From contig CAWFIT010000006.1 of NCBI GenBank assembly GCA_963815965.1, forward strand, positions 62,001 through 126,000: a stretch of DNA of 64,000 nucleotides, in the 5' to 3' direction. Below are positions 38,798-47,590 of the stretch, one piece after another. The notes under the pieces were generated by a model. The model saw only the letters and a list, made by a program, of their open reading frames with translations, was not told where the DNA came from and made no database searches. This DNA is from DASVFB01 sp963815965. GTDB taxonomy: Bacteria; Actinomycetota; Thermoleophilia; Gaiellales; Gaiellaceae. A program made the position numbers and the translations under genes. Position 1 is the stretch's first letter, and each line of letters opens with the position of its first letter.

Positions 38798-39390
38798 GCT
38801 GCGGGCCGGACGAGCACGAGGCTGCGCAGGATGCGCGTCACGTTGCGCTTAACCTGATTGAACGTGTAGGGCGGCGCGACGTGCTCGCTGACGACGTACG
38901 TCGCGCCGCCGTTGCGCCACAGGTAGGAGAGGTGCCACTGGTCTGCGTCGCGGGACACCGTGTACAACGTGGCGTCGATCCCGTTCGCGCGTACGCGCCC
39001 GTCGGGCTGGCTGTAGCACGGGATCATTCGGTTCGACGTCTCGGCGCGACAACGCGGCATGCGCGTGCTCGGCCAGCGATGGAAGTTCACGTGGACTTCG
39101 CCGCTCCCGGTCTCCTGGTAGATGAAGCTGACGAGAAAGCCTCCGTGCTTGTCGAGAAGCCGCAGACCGTTCCACTGGCCGCCGATTCGACCGTTGAGGG
39201 GATTCGGCATCCAGCCAGGGCAATAGACAGGCGCGTTGACGTCGCGCGCAAGCTTGTCCCAACCGCGCTGCCAAGCGGCAGGACAGCCGGGCGAAGACGC
39301 CGATGCACGGGCAGCCGGCTGCGCCGAGTTTCCGCACGCAGCCAGTAGCACGACGGCACAGGCCGCGACCGGTAGCGCGACGAGCTTCAC
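38794..39390 (-). CDS. Lipoprotein of unknown function
   Basis: A 198-residue lipoprotein from GTG 39388-39390: short basic start, hydrophobic core and lipobox LLAAC, Cys near residue 19. The mature part is beta-rich with four further Cys (SPGCPAAW, YCPGW, PRCRAE, IPCYSQ), likely two disulfides. It closes with FNQVKRNVTRILRSLVLV. No family recognised. It overlaps the DyP-like gene by 4 nt and follows the binding-protein gene by 4 nt, so a shared extracytoplasmic function is likely. Confidence 0.6.
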   Translation of the reverse strand: MKLVALPVAACAVVLLAACGNSAQPAARASASSPGCPAAWQRGWDKLARDVNAPVYCPGWMPNPLNGRIGGQWNGLRLLDKHGGFLVSFIYQETGSGEVHVNFHRWPSTRMPRCRAETSNRMIPCYSQPDGRVRANGIDATLYTVSRDADQWHLSYLWRNGGATYVVSEHVAPPYTFNQVKRNVTRILRSLVLVRPAA

Positions 39391-39394
39391 GCTC

Positions 39395-40546
39395 TCAGGG
39401 TATCCCCGAATCCACAACCCGCACGATGTGCGCCCCTCGGTTGTGGACGCGAAAGATCGTCACCTGCGCGACGCTCGGATCGCCGTTCGGGTCGAAGGAG
39501 AAGGAACCGATCAGCCCGTTCGACACTTTCGCCGACAAGACTCCCCGACCGACGGACGCCCGCGTGCCGCTCGAGCGTGCGATCGAGTCGAGAACGAGCC
39601 GCGCAGCCTGCGCCGCGTAGACGGCGTACGGATGCGGCGACGTGCCGATCGCGGTCTCGAAATGCCTGACGAAGTCGCGCCCGGACGCGTCGAGCCGCTC
39701 GATCGGGACACCGGAGACGACGAGATACGCGCCCTCGGCGGCAGGGCCAACGACGTCCGCAAGCTGGGCTGCCGGGCCGTAGCCGGCTGCGAGGACGAGT
39801 TGGCCCTGCGGAGCGCGCCGGCGCGCGGCCTCGACCTCCGCGCGCGTGCCTTGGGAGAGAATGCCGGCGGCGTACGCGGCGTCGGCTGTCCCCCGCGCGA
39901 CGATTTGCAGGCCAAGCCGACGTGCCGCTGCGACGAACTCCTTGCGTTGGTCGTCGCCACGCTTCGTGCCGTCGGAGACGGCCGCAACCGTCGTGACGCC
40001 GCGATTACGGAGAAACCGCGCCGCCACGGCCGCCTGTGCGCTATCGGGCGCGCTCAGCCGAGCGATCTTTCCGCGATAGGTGTGCGTCAGATCGGTCGCA
40101 GTGTTCAGCGGTGAAACAAGCAGAAGCTTTGCGGCGCCGAGCACCGGCAGCTCCGAGCGCGCGCAGCCGGAGTCGAGCGTGCCGATCACGGCGACGACTT
40201 TGCGGTTGCGTACGGAGGCGCGCGCGTTCGCGACGCAGCGTTTCGCACTCCACCTTCCGGCGGAACCCGAGTCGTCGCAGCCGACGTACCCGACGCTGAA
40301 GCGACCCGCGCGAAAGCCGTCGTCCTTCAACGTCAGCTTGATCGCCTGCGTCATCTGCTTCATCGCGGTGTGCGCACTGTCCTCGAGTGGCAGATCCGAG
40401 ACGATCAGCACCTCCGGTGTCCCTGGTCGTTCGTAGTACAAGCGGTCGCAGCCTTTGACGACGATCGGCTGCTTGAACGCCACGCGACCCGCTGCGCTTG
40501 CCATGCCCGCAAGCGTGAGCGCGAGCAGGACGACCCCGATCCGCAT
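39395..40546 (-). CDS. Liv-type substrate-binding protein without its own permease
   Basis: A 383-residue type 1 periplasmic-binding-fold protein with a cleaved signal peptide (residues 1-19, LTLAGMASAAG). It is a paralogue of the livJ product: KGCDRLYYERPGTPEVLIVSDLPL aligns with SSCSSIYYEGSSQPDFIIASDLPL, and the Cys pattern (VGCDDSG, KRCVANA, LDSGCAR) is the same. No ABC permease or ATPase is beside it; it is cotranscribed with a GT-C glycosyltransferase and a lipoprotein. It may share the LivHMGF channel or act as a receptor. ATG 40544-40546 overlaps the upstream TGA by one base. Confidence 0.8.
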   Translation of the reverse strand: MRIGVVLLALTLAGMASAAGRVAFKQPIVVKGCDRLYYERPGTPEVLIVSDLPLEDSAHTAMKQMTQAIKLTLKDDGFRAGRFSVGYVGCDDSGSAGRWSAKRCVANARASVRNRKVVAVIGTLDSGCARSELPVLGAAKLLLVSPLNTATDLTHTYRGKIARLSAPDSAQAAVAARFLRNRGVTTVAAVSDGTKRGDDQRKEFVAAARRLGLQIVARGTADAAYAAGILSQGTRAEVEAARRRAPQGQLVLAAGYGPAAQLADVVGPAAEGAYLVVSGVPIERLDASGRDFVRHFETAIGTSPHPYAVYAAQAARLVLDSIARSSGTRASVGRGVLSAKVSNGLIGSFSFDPNGDPSVAQVTIFRVHNRGAHIVRVVDSGIP

Positions 40547-41907
40547 CACCGTTGGTAGACCGCCACCCACGGTCCGAATGTTCCGTCATGCGCACGCAGG
40601 CGAAACGCCGGACGGGTCAATCGGGCATAGAACGCAGAGCGCTTCGGATACGCGTCGTGTGCGGCGAGCACGCGGTCGGCCACGGCGCCGCTAACGAGGA
40701 TCCAGCTCGCCCCGTCGACATCCACGCGCGCGTCGTGCCCCGGGAGCGGGAGCGGGATCGCCACCACTCGGTAGCCGCGCGGAACAGCGGTCGAAGACTC
40801 GGCGGCAATCGTCGATCCCTTCGGCACGTGCGTCGCGATCCAGCGAGCCGCGACGACTCGCGTGTCCGTCCGTGTCAGCCTCGCGTCGTCCCGTATCGAC
40901 CACGCGAGGGGGACGATGAGCAGCAGCAGCGTCACCGGAGCGAGCGCTCGGAATCTGCCTGCGAGCGCGCCGAGCGCCGGGATGAGCGGCAGCACGTAGC
41001 GCGGAAAGTGGGAGTGCAATGGGAGCAGCGACACGTAGTAGGCGACGACAAACGAACCCAGCACGACATCGCCTCTCCCCGAACGGCGGACAAGCGCGAC
41101 GACCAGCGCTGCGACGGCGATCAGGAGCGCCGGCCCGAGCGCGTCCCAGAGGTGGCCTGCGAACGCGACGCCGGACCAATGGTCGTGTTCGAAGCCGAGC
41201 CAGCCGCGCCGGTGCTCACGCTGGATGCGCATGAGCGCTGACCACGTGCTCCCCGCGTCGAGTAACACGAACGGCGACGCCGCGAAGAACGCGACGCCCG
41301 CGAGCGCGAGCGAGAGCGCAAGCCGGCGCCACTGCCGCCAGGCAACGACGACGAGCGGAACCAGAACGAGCGCGCCCGGATACTTCGCGGCAGCCGCGAG
41401 GCCGATCGCGACTCCCGCGAGCTCCAGGCGGCCCGTCACGAGGAGGGCGAGCGCGATCGTGACGAGCGTCGTCAGCGGAACGTCCGTGACCGCCGCATGC
41501 GAGAACGTCACGTGGGTCGTCGCGACCGCGGTGACGGCCGCGGCGACCGCGGCGGCGACTGTCCCGTACGCAGCCGAGCCGAGCCACCAGGCGGCGGCGA
41601 CCCCTGCGACCGCGAATGCGACGATCACGATCCGTCCGGTGAGATACGACGGTTGAGCGTGCCACGCCTGGAAGGGCGCGAGCGCATAGGTGACCAGCGT
41701 CGGCCAGTCGAAAAAATGGGGATCCAGCCCGCCGCCGTGCGTCATGCGCCAGGCGCGCGGCACGACGTTCTGCTCGTCTGGATCGAGGAGCGATCCGTAC
41801 GGCAACCCGTATTGGATGCCGACGAGGCGCAACGCAGCGGCGCCGACGAGGATCGCGGCGAGTGCCGCGCGCGGCCCTCCCCAGTTAGACGGCTGGCGGC
41901 GCGCCAC
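40546..41907 (-). CDS. GT-C fold glycosyltransferase (ArnT/PMT_2-like)
   Basis: A 453-residue polytopic membrane protein with ten or more helices. The first periplasmic loop carries the acidic motif DPDEQN (near residue 42) that binds the polyprenyl-phosphate sugar donor in ArnT/PMT family enzymes; FDWPTLVTYALAPFQAW follows. The C-terminal ~110 residues form an extracellular domain. Predicted to move a sugar from a lipid carrier onto an extracytoplasmic acceptor, possibly one of the operon's exported proteins. GTG start 41905-41907. Confidence 0.8.
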   Translation of the reverse strand: MARRQPSNWGGPRAALAAILVGAAALRLVGIQYGLPYGSLLDPDEQNVVPRAWRMTHGGGLDPHFFDWPTLVTYALAPFQAWHAQPSYLTGRIVIVAFAVAGVAAAWWLGSAAYGTVAAAVAAAVTAVATTHVTFSHAAVTDVPLTTLVTIALALLVTGRLELAGVAIGLAAAAKYPGALVLVPLVVVAWRQWRRLALSLALAGVAFFAASPFVLLDAGSTWSALMRIQREHRRGWLGFEHDHWSGVAFAGHLWDALGPALLIAVAALVVALVRRSGRGDVVLGSFVVAYYVSLLPLHSHFPRYVLPLIPALGALAGRFRALAPVTLLLLIVPLAWSIRDDARLTRTDTRVVAARWIATHVPKGSTIAAESSTAVPRGYRVVAIPLPLPGHDARVDVDGASWILVSGAVADRVLAAHDAYPKRSAFYARLTRPAFRLRAHDGTFGPWVAVYQR

Positions 41908-42464
41908 CGACGAGCTCGGCGACGTTCTGAGCGGGCACGATCACCGCGTCCATTCCGCGCCGTTCGAGCTCGACGACCTGCTCACGCGTGAGGTTGTTGG
42001 CCTCCGCGATCGCGAGCTTGCCGACGGGAACATCGGTGAGCAGCTCGAGCGCACGCTCGAGGTCGTTCAGTCGCGAGGTGAAACGTCTCGGGGTCGTGTA
42101 GCTCCAGCACGCGCTCGAGCACCTCCTCGCTGGAGACGCTGACGACGAGGTCGAGCCCGAGCTCGGCCGCATGCGTCGCGAGCGCCTCCACACCGTCGCC
42201 GCCTTCGTCGTGCTCCTCTGCGACCACGAAGACGGCATCCGCGCCGGCGCGAATCGCGTCCTCCGGAGTCCCGCCGCCACGCCAGAGGATCGGCAGTTCC
42301 GTAGCCTCGCGCAGGCCGGCGAGCGCGCCGCGCACGACGACGCCCTCGGCGCCGTCGGCCTCAGCCGTCCGCGCTGTCTCCGGCCCGTCGACCTCGACGA
42401 TCACCGAGATCCCGTCGCCCTCGGAAATCGCCTGACTGAATCGTCTGCCACCCCTTTCGGCCAA
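41885..42464 (-). pseudogene. TrpC-like TIM-barrel protein with a frameshift
   Basis: Two frames together make one ~193-residue TIM-barrel protein like indole-3-glycerol-phosphate synthase: ISVIVEVDGPETARTAEADGAEG, then GADAVFVVAEE, LVVSVSSEEVLERVLEL, and after the shift LAIAEANNLTREQVVELERRGMDAVIV. The frame changes near 42080, where one surplus base explains it. It is shorter than TrpC (about 255) and lacks the N-terminal extension. The start is probably TTG 42462-42464, 8 nt after a -10-like TACGAT. Either a genuine non-tryptophan TIM barrel with an assembly indel or a decaying gene. It heads the operon containing the GT-C enzyme. Confidence 0.6.
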
Positions 42465-42501
42465 GTGTGAGGATCGTATCGCCTGCCGGTACGGTGAACC
42501 G

Positions 42502-43977
42502 GTGCGCGTGCGCTCTGCCCTCCTCTCCGTCCTTCTTGCGCTTGTGGCTCCTGCGGTCGCCGCTGCCGCCGTGATCCAGGGCACGAGCCGTGCCGACCGG
42601 CTCAGAGGTACGGCGAAGGCCGATCGGATCGACGCGGTCTTGGGAGTCAGCGACACCGTCAGTTGCGGCAAAGGTGTCGACGTCGTCACCGCGGATCTCG
42701 CCGACCGGGTCGCGAGCGATTGCGAGTTCGTCTCGCGACGCATCTCTGCCGACACGCTCGGGAGCGCTGCCGGGCAGCACCAGACTCAGGTCGAGCCCGC
42801 GGTCGCCGCCTGGAACGCGACCGCAGTCGCGACGTTCCAGGTCGGCCGTTTCCCCGACGGCGGCGCGGCGGGCATCGGCTGGGCGACGTCGAAAGACGCC
42901 GGCCGCACGTGGCGCTCGGGTGTATTGCCGTCGCTGACAAGCGCGTCGAAGCCGACGGGCGAGGCGCCACGCGCGAGTGACCCCGTCGTCGCGTACGACG
43001 CGGCGCATGCGACGTGGCTCATCTCGTCGCTCGTACTCGGCGACGGCTTCACCGCGCTCGGAATCAGCCGGTCACCAGACGGCTTGTCCTGGGACGCGCC
43101 GGTCTCCGCCGTGCGGCTGCAGGCGGACTTCCTCGCGTACGACAAGGAATGGATCGCCTGCGACAACACCTCGACGAGCCGCTTCTACGGGATTTGCTAT
43201 CTCGCGTACACCGATCTCGCGACGCCGCGGATCGCGCTGCAGGTCTCACGCGACGGCGGCGCGACGTGGGGAGCTCCCGTCACCGCGACCGAGGCGTTCG
43301 GCTTCGATGCGGAAGGGGCGCTGCCGCTGATCCAACCCGACGGTGCCCTGACGATCGTGTTCCAGCACGGCGCCGGAATGTACGTAGTGCGCTCGACCGA
43401 CGGCGGTGCGACGTTCGCGTCGCCGATGGGGATCGCACCGCTCTCGCACGCCGACACACCGCTGCTACGCGCTCCGCCGCTGCCGACGGCAGCGGTCGAC
43501 GCGTCGGGCCGCCTCGTCGTTGCGTGGGCGGACTGCGCGTTCAGACGTGGGTGCGACGGCAACACGATCGTGCTCACGACCTCGACGGACGGCACGACAT
43601 GGAGCCCACTCACGCGCGTGCCCGGCACGGGCTTCGACAGCTTCGTTCCGGGAATCGCGGCGGATCCAAGCGTCCCCGGGCGGATCTCGATCGTGACGTA
43701 CGTTCGCAACTCGACGTCGTGCAGCGCGGCGACGTGTGCGCTCGGCGTGGCGGTGGTCAGCTCGCGCGACGGAGGCGCGACGTGGACAAAGCCACGACGG
43801 CTGGACGCAGTTTCACCCCGCTATTCGTGGCTCGCCTTCGCGGGCGCGCAGTTCGTCGGCGACTACGTCGGCGCGACGTACTCGGCGGGTCGGTTCGTGC
43901 CCGTGTTCGCGCTTGCCTCGCCGCCGACCGCGGCCGGCACGCTCCGTGAGTACATGATGGCCGCCTCGATGTCGTAG
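42502..43977 (+). CDS. Secreted Asp-box (sialidase-like) beta-propeller protein
   Basis: A 491-residue exported protein. Signal peptide residues 1-22; residues ~25-70 contain GTSRADRLRGTAKADRIDA and a G-x-G-x-D stretch resembling an RTX-type calcium-binding nonapeptide unit. The rest is a six-bladed-propeller-type domain with six Asp boxes (SKDAGRTW, SPDGLSW, SRDGGATW, STDGGATF, STDGTTW, SRDGGATW). Such domains occur in sialidases and in glycan-binding or photosystem-assembly proteins; the Arg triad and Tyr/Glu of true sialidases were not identified, so enzyme activity is not claimed. GTG start, 6 nt after TACGGT. Confidence 0.75.
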   Translation: MRVRSALLSVLLALVAPAVAAAAVIQGTSRADRLRGTAKADRIDAVLGVSDTVSCGKGVDVVTADLADRVASDCEFVSRRISADTLGSAAGQHQTQVEPAVAAWNATAVATFQVGRFPDGGAAGIGWATSKDAGRTWRSGVLPSLTSASKPTGEAPRASDPVVAYDAAHATWLISSLVLGDGFTALGISRSPDGLSWDAPVSAVRLQADFLAYDKEWIACDNTSTSRFYGICYLAYTDLATPRIALQVSRDGGATWGAPVTATEAFGFDAEGALPLIQPDGALTIVFQHGAGMYVVRSTDGGATFASPMGIAPLSHADTPLLRAPPLPTAAVDASGRLVVAWADCAFRRGCDGNTIVLTTSTDGTTWSPLTRVPGTGFDSFVPGIAADPSVPGRISIVTYVRNSTSCSAATCALGVAVVSSRDGGATWTKPRRLDAVSPRYSWLAFAGAQFVGDYVGATYSAGRFVPVFALASPPTAAGTLREYMMAASMS

Positions 43978-43991
43978 GGTACGCCGTCGCG

Positions 43992-44357
43992 ATGTTCCTG
44001 CTGATCCGGCTTGCGATCGCCTGGGCGATCAACATCGGCGCTCTCTGGGTCGCCGACGCGCTCTGGGACGGTGTGCAAATCAACGGGACGGCCGCCTACC
44101 TGATCGGCGCTGCAGTCCTTGGCATCGCGAACACAATCATCAAGCCGATCCTCGCGTTGCTCACGCTCCCGTTGATCCTCCTCACGCTCGGCTTCTTCTA
44201 CCTCCTGATCAACATCGCGATGGTCGCCCTCGCGGAGTGGATCGCCCCGAACTTCTCGATCGACGGCTTCTGGGCCTACGTCGGGACGGTCTTCGTGGTC
44301 TGGGCCGTGAACTGGATCGCGGACGAGCTCATGGACCGCACCGGCCTCCGCGCCTAG
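43992..44357 (+). CDS. Phage-holin-family-4-like membrane protein
   Basis: A 121-residue protein with four hydrophobic helices, matching the widespread bacterial 'phage holin family' membrane proteins: NGTAAYLIGAAVLGIANTIIKPILALLTLPL and LGFFYLLINIAMVALAEWIAP are family hallmarks. Despite the name these are chromosomal proteins of unknown function, not phage remnants. Located 14 nt behind the propeller gene, possibly cotranscribed. Confidence 0.85.
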   Translation: MFLLIRLAIAWAINIGALWVADALWDGVQINGTAAYLIGAAVLGIANTIIKPILALLTLPLILLTLGFFYLLINIAMVALAEWIAPNFSIDGFWAYVGTVFVVWAVNWIADELMDRTGLRA

Positions 44358-44363
44358 CGTGGG

Positions 44364-45152
44364 TCAAACCCCGATGGGGTGCCAGACGGTCTTGAGCTCG
44401 AGGAATGCGGCGATCTCCCACGGCGTCTGCTTGTCGCCGCCACCTCGGTGGACGCGCTTGACGCTGTCCGCCGCGGCGCGCTCGAGATCCGCGTCGGCGG
44501 CGGGCAGGTCAAGAGCGTTCACATCGACATGCGAGGCGAGCCAGGGCGCGAGCTCGGAGTGATAGCCGGTCAGCAGGTTCACGGCGCCGCCCGGAACATC
44601 CGACGTCGCGATGGCCTCGGCGAGCTCGATCGCCGCGAGCGGGTGCGTCTCTGACGCGAGCACGACGGCCGAGTTGCCGCCGACGAGCACCGGAGCGAGT
44701 CGCGAGACGATCCCGAGCAGCGGCGGCTCGTCCGGAACGACGACGCCGACGACGCCCGTCGGCTCCGGCACAGTGAAGTTGAAGTACGGGCCTGCGACCG
44801 GGTTCGACGCGCCGAGGATCTGCGCGAGCTTGTCCGACCAGCCCGCGTACCAGACGATCCGGTCGATCGAGCGCTCGACCTCCTCGCGGCCGGAGCAGAG
44901 CTCCGCGAACTCTCCCACGCGCGACTCGAGCATCTCGGCGAGCCGGTAGAGCACCTGGCCGCGGTTGTACGCCGTCATCCCTGCCCACTTCGGGAACGCG
45001 CCGCGCGCCGCGCGCACCGCGTCGCGCACGTCCTTGCGCGAGGCCCGCGCGACGTTCTGACCCTCCGCTTCGTACGTGCGCCCCGACTCCGAACGCGGGA
45101 ACGCACCTCCGATGTACAGCTTGTAGGTCTTCTTGACAGGGAGCCGCGTCAC
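44364..45152 (-). CDS. Half-length aldehyde dehydrogenase-like protein (non-catalytic)
   Basis: A 262-residue protein homologous to the NAD-binding half of aldehyde dehydrogenases: KTYKLYIGGAFPRSESGRTYE start, WYAGWSDKLAQILGASNPV, EPTGVVGVVVPDEPPLLG, and PVLVGGNSAVVLASE. It then diverges and ends without the catalytic Cys/Glu region; about half the normal ~490 residues. GTG 45150-45152 overlaps the full-length ALDH stop (GTGA), so the two are produced together. The arrangement copies ALDH16, in which a catalytic domain is fused to a second, Cys-less ALDH domain, but here the halves are separate proteins. A structural or dimerisation role is inferred. Confidence 0.8.
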   Translation of the reverse strand: MTRLPVKKTYKLYIGGAFPRSESGRTYEAEGQNVARASRKDVRDAVRAARGAFPKWAGMTAYNRGQVLYRLAEMLESRVGEFAELCSGREEVERSIDRIVWYAGWSDKLAQILGASNPVAGPYFNFTVPEPTGVVGVVVPDEPPLLGIVSRLAPVLVGGNSAVVLASETHPLAAIELAEAIATSDVPGGAVNLLTGYHSELAPWLASHVDVNALDLPAADADLERAAADSVKRVHRGGGDKQTPWEIAAFLELKTVWHPIGV

Positions 45153-46624
45153 TCGTCGAACCTCAGATACGGCTCGAGCCCGTGCCGCCCGCCCTCGCGG
45201 CCGAAGCCGGACTCGCGGTACCCGCCGAACGGCGACGCCGGGTCGAAGCGGTTGTATGTGTTCGCCCACACCACACCCGCGCGCAGTCGTTGCGCCATCG
45301 ACAGGATGCGCGAGCCCTTCTCCGTCCACACGCCTGCGCTCAGGCCATACATCGTGTTGTTCGCCTTCTCGACCGCCTCGTCGGGCGTGCGGAACGTCAG
45401 CACGGACAGCACCGGCCCGAAGATCTCCTCCTGCGCGATGCGATAGCTCTGCGCGACGTTTGTGAAGACGGTCGGCACGAACCAGTACCCCTTCTCCGGC
45501 AGCTTGCACGGCGGCTGGTAGATCTCGGCGCCTTCTTCCTTGCCCGCGGCGACGAGCTCCTCGATCCGCTCGAGCTGCATCTTCGAGTTGATCGCGCCGA
45601 CGTCGGTGTTCTTGTCGAGCGGATCGCCGACACGGAGCGTCGAAAGGCGCCGCTTGAGCTTGCCGATCAGCTGCTCGTAGATCGACTCCTGTACGAGCAG
45701 CCGCGAGCCGGCGCAACAGACGTGACCCTGGTTGAAGTAGATGCCGTTGACGATGCCCTCGACGGCCTGGTCCAGCGCGGCGTCGTCGAAGATGACGTTC
45801 GCAGCCTTGCCGCCCAGCTCGAGCGTCAGTCGCTTCTGCGTGCCCGCGAGCTCGCGCTGTATCGCCTTACCGACCTCGGTCGAACCCGTGAACGCAATCT
45901 TGTCCACGCCTTCATGCGTGACCAGCGCCGCGCCAGTGCTGCCGTCGCCCGTAACGATGTTGACGACGCCCGGCGGCAGCTCCGCCTGGCGCACGACGTC
46001 GCAGAACAGCAGCGCGGTGAGTGGTGTCGTCTCCGCGGGCTTGAGGACGACGGTGTTGCCGCATGCAAGCGCCGGCGCGATCTTCCACGCGAGCATGAGC
46101 AGCGGGAAGTTCCACGGGATGATCTGCCCGGCGACCCCGACAGGCTTCGGCTTCCGATTCGGGAACGCGTAGTCGAGCTTGTCCGCCCAGCCGGCGTAGT
46201 AGAAGAAGTGCGCGGCCGCGAGCGGCAGGTCGACATCGCGCGACTCCTTGATCGGCTTGCCGCCGTTGAGCGACTCGAGCACCGCGAACTCGCGCGAGCG
46301 CTCCTGGAGGATGCGCGCGATCCGGAACAGATACTTCGCGCGCTCCGAGCCGGGCAGCTTGGCCCAGCCGTTTGCGAACGCCTCGCGCGCGGCGCCCACC
46401 GCCAGATCGACCTCTTCCGCGGTGGCCTGCCCGATTTCCGCGAGCGGCTCCTCGGAGGAGGGCGAGATCGTCGTGTAGGTCTCGCGCGGTTTCAGCCACT
46501 CCCCGCCGACGAAGTGGCCGTAGCGCTCGCGGAGCGTGACGACGTCGCGCGACTCTGGCGCGGGCGCGTAGTCCCAGCTCGTCGGCGCCGGCGTGGCGCT
46601 CTTGCGGTGCTCGACCTCAGTCAA
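45149..46624 (-). CDS. NAD(P)-dependent aldehyde dehydrogenase
   Basis: A 491-residue ALDH with all catalytic features: GQIIPWNFPLLM (Asn of the oxyanion hole), FTGSTEVGK, LELGGK (general base Glu), and GHVCCAGSR (nucleophilic Cys near residue 308). The start appears to be TTG 46622-46624, overlapping the deoC end by 8 nt. Behind deoC, its substrate is probably acetaldehyde released from deoxyribose-5-phosphate, giving acetate, though substrate specificity is not visible in the sequence. Confidence 0.92.
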   Translation of the reverse strand: MTEVEHRKSATPAPTSWDYAPAPESRDVVTLRERYGHFVGGEWLKPRETYTTISPSSEEPLAEIGQATAEEVDLAVGAAREAFANGWAKLPGSERAKYLFRIARILQERSREFAVLESLNGGKPIKESRDVDLPLAAAHFFYYAGWADKLDYAFPNRKPKPVGVAGQIIPWNFPLLMLAWKIAPALACGNTVVLKPAETTPLTALLFCDVVRQAELPPGVVNIVTGDGSTGAALVTHEGVDKIAFTGSTEVGKAIQRELAGTQKRLTLELGGKAANVIFDDAALDQAVEGIVNGIYFNQGHVCCAGSRLLVQESIYEQLIGKLKRRLSTLRVGDPLDKNTDVGAINSKMQLERIEELVAAGKEEGAEIYQPPCKLPEKGYWFVPTVFTNVAQSYRIAQEEIFGPVLSVLTFRTPDEAVEKANNTMYGLSAGVWTEKGSRILSMAQRLRAGVVWANTYNRFDPASPFGGYRESGFGREGGRHGLEPYLRFDE

Positions 46625-47555
46625 TCGTGAACTCGTCCGGGCTTCGGTACGCGCCGGTGCGTTCCTTGCGGATCTGCATGAGCACGTCGTTCAGCAGCGA
46701 CGACGCGCCGAGCCGGTAGAGGTCTGGCGTCAGCCAGTCGGTGCCGACGGTCTCGTGGACGAGCACGAGGTTCTGCACGGCCTGCTTCGCGTTGCGGATC
46801 CCGCCCGCCGGCTTGAAGCCGACCACGCGGCCGGTTTCCTCGTGGACGTCGCGGATCGCCTCGAGCATCACGAGCGCGACCGGCAGCGTCGCGGCGCTCG
46901 GCAGCTTGCCGGTCGACGTCTTGATGAAGTCGGCGCCGGCCGCCATGGCGAGCAGGCTCGCGCGGCGAACGTTGTCGTACGTGCCGAGCTCGCCGGTCTC
47001 GAGGATGACCTTGAGGTGCACGTCGCCGCATGCTTCCTTGACGCGCACGATCTCGTCGTACACCTTCGCGTAGCGCCCCGACAGGAAGGCGCCACGGTCG
47101 ATGACCATGTCGACCTCGTCCGCGCCCTGCTCGACCACCCAGCGCACCTCGTCGAGCTTCGACTCGATCGGAGACTGCCCGGATGGGAACGACGTCGAGA
47201 CCGACGCGACCTTCACGCCGCTCCCGCGCAGCCGCTCGACCGCGACGGGAACGAGGTTGGGATAGACGCAGACGGCCGCGACCGAAGGAATGTGCGCGTC
47301 GGTCGGGTCGGGCCGCACTGCCTTCGAGCACAGCGCCGCCACCTTGCCCGGCGTGTCGGCTCCCTCGAGCGTCGTCAGGTCCATGCACCGGATCGCGAGC
47401 TCGAGCGCGAACAGCTTCGACTCGCGCTTGATCGAACGCTTCGCAAGTTCTGCCGCACGCCCCTCGACCGCGACCTGGTCGACGGACCCGATGCGAGGAA
47501 GCCGCGGCTCGAGCGGCAGCTCGAACCCGCGCGGGAGTGCGGGCGCCTGCGCCAT
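46617..47555 (-). CDS. deoC: Deoxyribose-phosphate aldolase
   Basis: A 312-residue class I aldolase splitting 2-deoxyribose-5-phosphate to acetaldehyde and glyceraldehyde-3-phosphate in deoxynucleoside catabolism. LDEVRWVVEQGADEVDMVIDRGAFLSG, the Schiff-base Lys region VKVI-LETGEL and FIKTSTGK (catalytic Lys), and VGFKPAGGIRN (second Lys) are clear. The N-terminus is ~60 residues longer than minimal DeoC, as in actinobacterial/animal forms. ATG 47553-47555 follows a -10-like TACACT by 6 nt; the divergent methyltransferase promoter overlaps it. Confidence 0.95.
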   Translation of the reverse strand: MAQAPALPRGFELPLEPRLPRIGSVDQVAVEGRAAELAKRSIKRESKLFALELAIRCMDLTTLEGADTPGKVAALCSKAVRPDPTDAHIPSVAAVCVYPNLVPVAVERLRGSGVKVASVSTSFPSGQSPIESKLDEVRWVVEQGADEVDMVIDRGAFLSGRYAKVYDEIVRVKEACGDVHLKVILETGELGTYDNVRRASLLAMAAGADFIKTSTGKLPSAATLPVALVMLEAIRDVHEETGRVVGFKPAGGIRNAKQAVQNLVLVHETVGTDWLTPDLYRLGASSLLNDVLMQIRKERTGAYRSPDEFTID

Positions 47556-47590
47556 GCTCTCAGTGTACGCTCGGCCGTTGGTGGTCACGG

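Noticed and set aside
43992..44357. Prophage lysis gene (holin).
   Set aside because: The family name is misleading; such proteins are chromosomal, and no phage genes, integrase or lysin are nearby.
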